A stretch of 64,000 nucleotides of DNA from Bretschneidera sinensis (lineage: Eukaryota > Streptophyta > Magnoliopsida > Brassicales > Akaniaceae), in contig CM043699.1 of the NCBI GenBank assembly GCA_023935145.1, positions 64,304,638 to 64,368,637 of the forward strand, given 5' to 3'. Shown here piece by piece: positions 56,120-64,000 of the stretch; the stretch's first letter is position 1; each line of letters opens with the position of its first letter. A program made the translations under genes and the position numbers. The notes below the pieces were generated by a model that had not been told where the DNA came from, did not search any database, and saw only the letters and a program-made list of their open reading frames with translations.

Positions 56120-56566
56120 ATGATATCAGTTGACCATAGTTGGAAGGATCGTTGGGTTGTAAATCATGCCCTATCTATGAAATTTTTGGAAGGGGTTGAT
56201 GTTTTTCTTGACTTTTCATATAGTAATCAATTGTTTGTGTATAATGGAACTACTCGGTATCCTTGTTATCTATGCCAGAATTCTAAGTTTTTAAACCAAG
56301 AAACGATTACCTTACACCTATATAAGAAAGGTTTTACTTCTAATTATAAGAGGTGGATTTTTCATGGTAAGAGTTACTTGAGACGCGAATGGTTGACACC
56401 CCAATTAAATCACCATGTGAAGGAAGGTTTCGGAGAAACGAATCAGATATGGGAGATGGTAATGGATTTTTTTGGCCCAAACTTTAACTGGGATGTTGAA
56501 GAGGATCTGAATCCTCGTGTTGCGAAGTTCAATGACATATTGAGAGATGTTGATGAGTTGTTATGA
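56120..56566 (+). CDS. CACTA transposase N-terminal (transposase-associated) domain
   Basis: ATG at 56,120; the frame is open from 56,036, but the upstream codons are a TA repeat. It encodes about 148 residues with WVVNHALSMKFLEGVDVFLDF, a CYLC zinc-ligand-like pair, ITLHLYKKGFTSNYKRWIFHG, and a C-terminal acidic stretch (FNDILRDVDELL). This order matches the domain that precedes TNP2 in plant CACTA proteins and is thought to help DNA binding. The frame is undamaged but ends just before TNP2, which continues in another frame, so it would give only a truncated protein unless spliced. Confidence 0.8.
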   Translation: MISVDHSWKDRWVVNHALSMKFLEGVDVFLDFSYSNQLFVYNGTTRYPCYLCQNSKFLNQETITLHLYKKGFTSNYKRWIFHGKSYLRREWLTPQLNHHVKEGFGETNQIWEMVMDFFGPNFNWDVEEDLNPRVAKFNDILRDVDELL

Positions 56567-57640
56567 GATGGGTTGTAAGAAACACACTAAGTTATCAGCG
56601 GTCTCACAACTGTTGAATTGTAAATTTAATTTTGACATGTTTGGGAATTGTTTTGATCGATTTTTGACAATAATTAAGAGTACGTTGCCGGAGGATGAGA
56701 AGTAGCTTGAAAAATTTTATAAGTCCAAGAAGATGGTGAATGAGTTAGGACTTGAGTATGAGAAATTGCATTCATGTTTGGATGATTGTATGTTGTATTA
56801 CAAGGAAGACAAAGACAAGAAAGTGTTTGACATGTGTGGACATCCTCGATTTAAACCTAGGCAGAGCGATAATAAGAAGCAAAAAGACATACCACACAAG
56901 GTGTTGCGTTACCTTCCGTTGACACCGAGACTTTAAAGGCTTTATTTATCAAAAACACTATCAGACACATGAGGTGGCAAAAAGAGTTCAAACATAGTAA
57001 GCCAGATATGGTCATCCACCCAGTAGATGGGCTGGCGTGGAAAACTTTTGATGATACTTACCTTGAGTTTGCCCACGAACCACACAATGTTAGGTTGGGA
57101 CTCTCAACTGACAGTTTCATTATGTTTGGCCATTCGACGTCTCTTTACTCTTGTTGGCTAGTATTTGTCACTTTTTACAATTTACCTCATGGTATGTGCA
57201 CGAAAGACCATACTCTGTTCTTATCATTGGTAATTCTCGGCTCAAACAACCTTGGTAAGAATCTGAATGTCTATCTACGTCTATTAATAGACGAGTTGAA
57301 AGTGTTGTGGATGGATGGAGTTCCTACTTATGATGTAGCCAAGAAACAAAATTTTAATATGAAGGCTGCCTTCTATGGATGATCAGTGACTTCCCTGCAT
57401 ATTTTATGCTTTCTGAGTGGAGCACTCTCAGTCTACTGGCTTAATCTTACTGTGTGGAGCTTACAAAATCACTGTATCTGCCACATGGTTATAAAAATTG
57501 TTGGTTGGACTATCACTATCAATTCTTACCAGAATATCATACTTTCAGAAAGCAGAAGTAGGGTTTCATAAAGAATATATCTAAGGGTGGCCTGCCACCA
57601 CCACTGTTATTGGGGGTAGATGTGAAAGCTAGAGTGATGT
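56567..57640 (+). pseudogene. TNP2-type CACTA transposase core
   Basis: In changing frames: ELGLEYEKLHSCLDDCMLYYKED, HPRFKPRQ, IPHKVLRYLPLTPRL, a stop, MRWQKEFKHS, MVIHPVDGLAWKTFD, PHNVRLGLSTDSF, YNLPHGMC, LVILGSNNLGKNLNVYLRLL, ELKVLWMDGVPTYD, QNFNMKAAF. These follow the TNP2 domain order closely. TNP2 cuts the element ends. Stops at about 56,704 and 56,934 and a frame change at about 57,370 break the frame; the next segment (SEWSTLSLLA, about 57,410) is in another frame. The copy is inactive. Confidence 0.88.
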
Positions 57641-58389
57641 CATTTGAACATATCACATTTGGTACCAATGGTTGAAAACAAGAAATCGCTAGATTTGGGA
57701 AGAATCATAATTAGACAAAGAGGAGTATCTTCTAGGAGTTGGTGTACTTGTCAACTAATCTTATTCACCATAATTTGGATATTATGCATATTGAGAAAAA
57801 TGTGTTTGAGAACGTCTTCAACACTGTTATGGATATCAAGAGTAAAATTAAAGACAATGCAAATGCTCGTTTAGATATGGAAAAGTTTTGTAGGCGTCCT
57901 CAGATGGAGTTGGTTGAAGTTAATGGTAAAACTAAATTTAAACCCAAAGCAACCTACACATTAAACAAGTCTTGGATAAAGGTGTTTTGCAAATGAGTTT
58001 CAAATTTGAAGTTCCAAAATGACTATGCTTCAAATTTAGCACATTGTGTTAAACTGAACTAGTTCAAGTTCTACTAGACGAAGAGTCATGATTGTCACGT
58101 GTTCATGGAAAGATTAATTCCCCTGGCATTTCATGACTTTTTACCTGACTCTGTGTGGGATGCTTTGACAGACCTAAGTAAATTCTTCAGGGACATATGC
58201 ACAACTGAACTATGCGTTGAGCATATGGAGTTGCTGGGGAAAAACATTCTCATCATTCTATGCAAGGTTGAGAAGTTGTTTCCTCCGGCATTCTTCGATT
58301 CACTAGAGCATTTGCCGATTCACTTAGCTTACAAAGCTAAAGTTGGTGGCCCCGTGTACTATCGTTGGATGTATCCGTTTGAGAAGTAA
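57641..58389 (+). pseudogene. TNP2 C-terminal and DUF4218-like region
   Basis: LVYLSTNLIHHNLDIMHIEKNVFENVFNTVMDIKSK-type sequence (about 57,740-57,850), then MEKFCRRPQMELV, a stop at about 57,994, KSHDCHVFMERLIPLAFHDFLPD, LSKFFRDICTTELCVEHM, IILCKVEKLFPPAFFDSLEHLP and AYKAKVGGPVYYRWMYPFEK. These are the conserved segments of the region annotated DUF4218 in plant CACTA transposases. The last 290 bases are one open frame. Confidence 0.86.
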
Positions 58390-59560
58390 TATCCATAATT
58401 TTTCCAAATGTTAGTGTGTTCTCACTTCATATCATTCTTACTTTTTAATACATATGTATATGTATGCAACATAGGTGTATGCACAACCTAGAGAAAAAAT
58501 GCTCAAAATAAAGCACGCGTTGAAGTTTCCATGGTTGAGGCGTACATTATACAAGAGATCTCCAATTTTTGTTCTGAATATTTTGAACCAAATGTTCAAA
58601 CAAAAATAAATCGAGTCGATCACAATGATGACGGGAGAAATGTGGATTAAGGAGAGTGACTATCTATTTTTTGTTATCTAGGTTGTGAGACTATTAGAGT
58701 CTTGGATGACAATGAGCTCAAGGTCGTAGAGATATGCGCTCTCCTTATTTACGTTGAAATTATGGCATATGTTAAGTGTGATCTTAACTTACTTTTGAAT
58801 CTAATGTATTCTCTTACCATATATGCATATCTTAGACAATAATTAATTCATCATCATAATTGTTGTAGACAACATGATGAGTCATTAAGGAGTGAACACC
58901 AAGGCATAACTAATGAACAAATTGAGAAGCTCCTTGAGAAAAACTTCACAAAATGGCTTTATGATCTTGAAAGTCATGCCATATGATATATTATAAATAT
59001 TGTTAGTGTATATTATTATATATTAATGTATAACTGAATTATATATTTTAATTATAGGTCACTAAAGATAAAATAATTGACAAGCAAATACGAGGAATAG
59101 GAGTTGGCTCGACGAATTGGGTGAAGTGTTATCCCATATATTATATCAATGGATTCAAGTTTCACACCAAGGAGTATGGAAAATATAAGAAAGATAGTTG
59201 TTACAATGAATATAAACGTGACTTCTACAGGATGTTGACAGAAGTTATAGAGCTCTAATATATATGGATTAATAACATTGTTGTATTATTCAAATGTGAT
59301 TGGTTTAATTCTGAAAATGGACTTCAAATAAACTGATATAGTCTCATAGATATTAAGTATAAATTTGGGCTTAACTCAAATGAACCATTTGTGTTGGCAT
59401 CACAAGCAATACAAGTGTACTATTGCACTTACCCTTTTAATAATAAAGGAAAAAAATGATTGGTGAGTAGTGTGTAAAACGAAGGCTAGTGGCAATGTCG
59501 AATTCCCTTTGTATCAAGATCCAGATGATGATATAATGCCTATAGTTGCGGATTACTTCT
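58390..59560 (+). pseudogene. DUF4216-like C-terminal exons
   Basis: Scattered exon-like blocks: KHALKFPWLRR (about 58,510), EHQGITNEQIEKLLEKNFTKWL (about 58,890-58,965), GIGVGSTNWVKCYPIYYINGFKFHT (about 59,096-59,170), FYRMLTEVIEL and VVLFKCDWFN (to about 59,312), then QAIQVYYCTYP and NVEFPLYQDPDDDIMPIVADYF (to 59,562). This matches the C-terminal DUF4216 region of CACTA ORF1. Gaps between blocks are probably introns. Stops are present, so no complete protein is predicted. Confidence 0.72.
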
Positions 59561-59690
59561 AAGAAGAAGAAGACTGTGTTAGCATCATAAGCAATACAAG
59601 TGTACTATTGCATTTACTCTTTTAATAAGAAAAATAAATGATTGGTGGGTAGTGTGTAAAACATGTACCAAGATCCAGATGATGATATAA
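59397..59690 (+). repeat. tandem duplication of the last ORF1 exon segment
   Basis: About 180 bases apart, both copies read GCATCAYAAGCAATACAAG, ACTATTGCAYTTAC, ATGATTGGTGRGTAGTGTG and AAGATCCAGATGATGATATAAT. The first copy ends in the acidic codons after DYF, and the second runs straight into the GAA-rich tract. Confidence 0.8.
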
Positions 59691-60005
59691 TAATAAGAAG
59701 AAGAAGAAAGAGGAGGAAGATGAGGAAAAGAAGAAGGAGAAAAAGAAGAAGGAGAAGGAGAAAAATAAGGAGAAGAAGGATGAGAAGAAGGAAAGAAGAA
59801 AGAGAAGAAGAGAAAAAGAAGAAGAAGAAGAAGAAAAAGAAGAAGAAGAATAAGAATAAGAAGACGAAGAAGAAGAAGAGAAGAAAAAGAAGAATGAGAA
59901 TAAGAAGAATAAGGAGAGAAGGAGAAGAAGAAGAAGAAGAAGTAGAAGAAGACGAAGAAGAAGGAGGAGGAGGAGAAGAAGAAGAAGAGAAAAAAAGAAA
60001 AAAAA
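59685..60005 (+). repeat. 320-base GAA/GAG-rich purine tract
   Basis: The plus strand is almost only A and G (AAGAAG, AGGAGA and similar), with a few T and C. Long frames on both strands here (Lys/Arg/Glu-rich or Ser/Phe/Leu-rich) are products of the repeat and not genes. Confidence 0.92.
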
Positions 60006-60223
60006 AGAAGATAATAGCTCTAGTACTAACATGGATGTCGATTAGTGAATGGTACAATCAATTTTTTCATGGATCATGAGAATTATATGAGTAGTATGAT
60101 TAAAAAATTGTATACATTTTATGATTTCTTTATTGTGATTTTCATGAGCTAGTTTTAAATCGATTGTATCAATTGTCATATATTCACATTTCCTACTCTT
60201 TTTTTTTTTTTTTGCAAAACAGG

Positions 60224-63200
60224 ATGCCACGAGGTAGGGCTCGATTACATAGAGGTCCTGAGGGTAGGGGTCGATATAGAGGACCTAAGAGCATGGATTC
60301 TCCAAAGACTACTACTCCAGAGGCTACTCTCTAGAGACTACCGTGACTGCCTCATCGATTGGTAAAATTACCTTAAACTTTTGTGTTGTTATTTAATTAT
60401 GCCTCATTTTGTAATCTAATTCAATTTTTAAATAGAGTATTATTTAATATGTCAAGATATATTCTCATATGCATGGGTAGAGCCTGGGCCTTCTAAGGTT
60501 CCTCTAGTCAAGCCTTGGCAAAGAACTAAACAAAGAGAAGCCTCTACCAGCACAAAAGATCCAATTGACCATCATTAGCGAGAGATGTTTATAGAAAATT
60601 ATTTTTGTCATTAATTTCCATTAATATATATCATATATCGACTAATACAATTAATTATATGAATTTAGTAAATTTTGTGGGAGCAAAGATGTGGCAAAAA
60701 ACATTGCCTGCCAAGTGTGGAAGCACATGAATGGACCTTGGAACACTTACTCTCATTTCAGTGAGGACACCAAAAATTCTATTTGGGACCATTTCTCGGT
60801 ATACTTTTTTTCTCATCCTTTTGCTTTATGTTACTATATGTTTCATATTCACATGAAGTGTTATATATTAAATTCTTGTGTTATATATAAAATAATTTGT
60901 TACTAATCATATTTTGGTTGTTTCTCAAGAGCACTACACTTTTGTGACTCCATAGGAACTTCAGGATGCTTGATTTTTCTATGATAGGATTGTTGCGACT
61001 CACCACAATGACTGGTTGAATGACTTGCGAGATCAATGTAAAGTGCAGAGGAGCGAAGACAAAACAAACTAGTATGATTTGACCGGAAGAGAAGGGGAAA
61101 GATGTCACTGAATCTCTTGTGAGCATTGGAACAATTTGGTTAGTTTGTGGGCCTCAGAGACGTGGACTCATCGCTCCAATGTTGTGTCGGTAAGCAGGCG
61201 ATTAGGAGATGATTGTTGTGTTCACCATGTTGGGGGGTCCATCAGTACAAATGCTCATGCATCTGCATTGGTATATTTTTTTCCTTATTTCTCTACCCTT
61301 ACATATAATTAGATAATTGCATGTATAGTTAAATTAATTTTTACTGACCAATTGTAATGTAAAATCCCAAAAGTTGGGTAGAGTTGCCACACCTATTGAG
61401 GTGTTTAACAAGATCTATAAGCACTAAGGTACAAATGAATATTTCAATCAAAAGTCAAGGGATACTGTGGTATGTATCAAATATATTTTTTACTTATGCC
61501 CAAAATAATTGTTATTATTAATATTGTTTGGGAGAAAATGAATTATTAATCATACACATTCATTTGTATTGTAGGAAACATATGAGTAGAGGGTTCAAGA
61601 GAAAAGTGGTGGCCAGATTGAAGCATCCTCACAGACTGAGATCAACCCTGATGAGTAGTTGCAGGCATCCGGTAAACTAAACAATGGACGATTTTATGGC
61701 TTCGGAGGGATGATTGACAGTCATCCTTTTGCTAGCAGTTTTCCAAGGAGCGGTTCTTTCTCTAGATCCATTACACCATGCTTCACACCGCTCACCGATA
61801 TCAAAGCGATGCAACAATAGCTAGATGAGGAGATGCAAAGAAGGGAGGGGATGGAGTCACGTTTGGATCAAGAGAAGCAGAGATCAGATGACATGAAGTC
61901 ACATCTCCAATCCATGGAGCTTATGATGAATCAGATGGTCGAACGTTTTGGGGTGACAGCTCTTGCACCACCCCATGTAAAGTTCAACACATTGAATTTT
62001 TTATATTTAAGTTACCAACCGTGGCTTTTTGAGAAATTTTATTTTGATAACTTAGTGGTTTTAAGTGAAAAGGTGTGGATATCGGGTCTAATGGACGAGG
62101 TAGGATTACTATCACATACATTTAGTCGAATGTGACTAATGGGAACAAAAAAAATCCATTTTGGATCTTTGGTTACCAACTGCGTGGGTTTTCAAGTATT
62201 TTTACTCACAAATTAGTGCCTTTAAGGGAAAAAAAAGTGTAAAGTAGATGTCTAATGGATGAGAAGAGGTTACCATCATGTTTGTTTAGTCGAATGTGAC
62301 TAGTAGGAAGAAATAGAATCCATTTTGGATATCTGGTTATGAACCGTGTGGGTTTTCGGGCATTTTTACTCATAAGTTTGCAATTTTAAGGGTAAAAGTG
62401 TAAAATAGCTGTCTAATGGACGAGACAGATTTACCATCACATATGTTTGGTCGAATATGACTAATAGAATAAGCAGAATCTATTTTGGATCACTGGTTAC
62501 TAACTGTGTGGGTTTTCAAACAATTATATTCATAATTTACCGGGTTTAAGAGAAAAAGTGTAAAGTAGTTATCTAATGGACGAGACTGGGTTACTGTCAC
62601 ATACAGTTGGTCAAATGTGACTAGTGGGAACAAACGAAAACCATTTTAGATCTTTGGTTACCAACTTGTGGGTTTTAGGGAAATTTTACTCATAAGTTAG
62701 CAGTTTTAAGGGCAAAAGTGTAAAATAACTGTCTAATGGACAAGATGAGGTTACCGTTAAGTTCGTTTGGTTGAATGTGACTAGTGGGAACAAACAGAAT
62801 CCATTTCGAATCTCCGATTACCAACCGTGTGGGTTTTGGAGCAATTTTACTTCTAAGTTAGCGATTTTAAGGGTATAAGTGTAGTGGATGAGATGTGGTT
62901 ACGGTCAAGTCCATTTAGTCAAATGTGAATAGTGAGAACAAATGAAATCCATTTCGAATATCCAGTTACCAACTATATGGGTTTTCAGGCAATTTTACTC
63001 ATAAGTTAGCGGTTTTAATGGCAAAAATGTTAAGCAGTTGACTAATAGACGAGGCGGAGTTACCGTCACGTCCGTTTGATCGTATGTGACTAGTGTGAAC
63101 AAACAAAATTCATTTCGGGTAGCTAGTTTCAGTTTTGGTTTACGTATATTTTAATTTCTATATATATAATGACTATATATTTGAGCATGTAATTTATTTT

Positions 63201-63272
63201 ATTTTATAGAATCCAACTACGGAGGATGATGTTAAGCATGTGGACCACGACATGAACCTAACCGACTCATGA
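60224..63272 (+). pseudogene. CACTA second gene (Transposase_24/Ptta type)
   Basis: The first exon starts with ATGCCACGAGG at 60,224 just after an AG acceptor, giving a basic Arg/Gly-rich start (PRGRARLHRGPEGRG). Further exon-like parts: VGAKMWQKTLPAKC (about 60,678), FVTPxELQDA and HNDWLNDLRDQCK (about 60,940-61,040), EHWNNLVSLWASETW (about 61,122), GGSISTNAHASAL (about 61,230), ATPIEVFNKIYKH (about 61,393), EYFNQKSRDTVETYE, then FYGFGGMIDSHPFAS and a coiled coil (MQRREGMESRLDQEKQRSDD) at 61,833-61,975. After a long intron the final exon encodes NPTTEDDVKHVDHDMNL and a stop at 63,272. This matches plant Ptta/En/Spm second proteins, which bind element ends. Stops occur at several points. Confidence 0.72.
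61977..63210 (+). repeat. intron filled by a 160-bp minisatellite
   Basis: About seven copies of a roughly 160-base unit. The landmark TAGTCGAATGTGACTAGTGG recurs at about 62,123, 62,287, 62,448, 62,608, 62,768, 62,916 and 63,077 (spacings 164, 161, 160, 160, 148, 161). Each unit also holds GTTACCAACCGTGTGGGTTT, TTACTCATAAGTTAGC, TTTTAAGGG and GTCTAATGGACGAGA. The array is bounded by a donor-like CAT|GTAAAG at 61,977 and an acceptor-like TTTTATAG|AATCC at 63,209, so it lies in an intron of the second CACTA gene. The short open frame at 61,975-62,135 is intron sequence. Confidence 0.85.
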
Positions 63273-63439
63273 TTTCATTTTGAGACTATTGTATTCAAGG
63301 GATTTCATATAATGTATTGTTGAATGTATTTTAATTTGTATTTCTTAAATAATATTTTATTAATTTACATAATATTTTGTATTTTCGAATCCGTTTTATT
63401 TTGTACTTTTTAAATTGATTTCAAACATATTGAACAGGT

Positions 63440-63890
63440 TTTAATAGGGAAAAATAAAAAATATATATTTTAAAAATACTATTACCATGATAATAATTTT
63501 ATGAAAATAAATGTTTTTTGCACGAAATTATAATTATCGAGGGATCTCGGTAATAGTAATGTTTAATAGTATTTTTTTTAAAAAAATTACTTATTACCGT
63601 AATAATTTTTTTAAAAATATTATTATTGAGGGAATCCCTCGGTAATAATATTATTTTAACATATTTTTGTAAACCCGAGAAAAAAATTTAATTTCATAAA
63701 ATATTATTACCAAGGGCCAATCCGTCAGTACTATCCCTCGGTGATGACGTATCATCGAGGGATTTTTATTCACTCGGTGAAAAACATTATTACTGAGGAG
63801 AGTATCACCGAGAGACTCATCACCGACGGTCATCACCAACGGACTGTCAGTGATCAGTATCATAAAGGATATAGATTTATCATTGATGGA
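63440..63890 (+). repeat. CACTA subterminal repeats
   Basis: Many copies, in both orientations, of CCCTCGGTAATA / CCTCGGTGATGA and its complement (for example near 63,535, 63,625, 63,680, 63,735, 63,755, 63,805). Such subterminal arrays bind the CACTA accessory protein at element ends. Confidence 0.82.
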
Positions 63891-63894
63891 TTTT

Positions 63895-63926
63895 GTTCGT
63901 CGGTGATAATGCTTTTTCTTATAGTG
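63895..63926 (-). repeat. right terminal inverted repeat of the CACTA element
   Basis: The reverse complement begins CACTATAAGAAAAAGCATTA, close to the CACTACAAGAAAA consensus of plant CACTA ends. The element ends at 63,926; 63,927-64,000 is flanking AT-rich DNA with no recognised feature. Confidence 0.85.
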
Positions 63927-64000
63927 TTAGTTTAGCTTATATAGTAAATTTAAATAGATTAAACTGAATTATAAGCTGGTCCCAACTTCTCAAATCAGAT

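Larger units (their letters stand above)
55441..63926 (+). mobile_element. CACTA (En/Spm) DNA transposon, left end missing
   Basis: It contains, in order, a transposase-associated N-terminal domain, TNP2 transposase, DUF4218- and DUF4216-like parts, a purine-rich tract, a second gene of the plant Ptta/En/Spm Transposase_24 type, subterminal repeats and a right TIR whose inward reading starts CACTATAAGAAAAAGC. The next bases are TTA, a possible 3-bp TSD half. No matching CACTATAAGA lies on the left; the left end abuts copia RNase H near 55,441. Coding regions are broken, so it is non-autonomous. 55,441-56,119 is non-coding leader with a GGGGAAATGCTGCTGAAATT segment. Confidence 0.85.

Noticed and set aside
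59614..60079. Long open frames on both strands over the purine tract (Lys/Glu/Arg-rich and Ser/Phe/Leu-rich peptides)
   Set aside because: They are translations of a GAA/GAG repeat in different frames and have no domain or codon structure of a gene.
61833..62135. 100-codon frame as a complete protein
   Set aside because: Its first half is the coiled-coil exon of the CACTA second gene; its second half runs into the minisatellite intron.

Overview
This window is nuclear DNA of a flowering plant, probably a eudicot. The evidence is an AT-rich background and several plant-specific transposon families packed inside one another: Ty3/gypsy Athila-type, Ty3/gypsy chromovirus-type (Del/Tekay-like and a second type), Ty1/copia, and a CACTA (En/Spm) DNA transposon. 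I found no convincing host gene. The species cannot be named from the sequence.

Layout. 1-7.5 kb is a mosaic of broken pieces: a gypsy RT/RNase H fragment, a short copia LTR remnant, an Athila gag-PR-RT fragment on the minus strand, and a copia gag-PR-integrase fragment joined in frame to the Athila piece. 7.66-11.2 kb holds a decayed plus-strand gypsy pol with an LTR-like 3' end. 11,368-15,820 is a complete but decayed gypsy element with paired LTRs and a TTACC target-site duplication (TSD). 15.8-17.8 kb is the only long stretch without recognisable transposon sequence; it carries a weak minus-strand promoter-like segment. 17.8-22.1 kb is a copia LTR, leader and gag remnant. 22.1-23.6 kb is shuffled LTR pieces. 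23.65-29.09 kb is an Athila-type element with gag and protease but no RT or integrase, ending in a long LTR. 29.07-34.8 kb is a minus-strand Del/Tekay-like element.

35.0-55.4 kb is a readable nest. A minus-strand copia element was split within its LTR by a plus-strand Athila (35,603-54,566). That Athila carries gag, protease, RT/RNase H, integrase and an additional uninterrupted ORF after pol. Its integrase was split in turn by a minus-strand Athila-type element (42,181-49,463, TSD GCCAT) that has LTRs, PBS, gag and protease but has lost most of pol. 55.4-63.9 kb is a decayed CACTA element with TNP2-type transposase, a second gene containing a 160-bp minisatellite in an intron, and a right terminal inverted repeat (TIR).

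The most interesting signals are non-coding structures shared by the Athila-type elements: (1) clusters of CGATCG-centred palindromic motifs upstream of the LTR TATA box, and again before gag and before the post-pol ORF; (2) a 3' non-coding block with a hairpin motif duplicated at a constant 92-93 bp spacing in three elements; (3) three polypurine-tract-like sequences per element; (4) two pol-deleted elements whose deletions end at the same 3' point, just after where the post-pol ORF would stop. With the intact post-pol ORF in an otherwise ruined element, these suggest an Athila lineage with unusual cis-acting signals and gag-only non-autonomous partners. Homologies were judged by eye from translations and sequence; no database search or alignment program was run.
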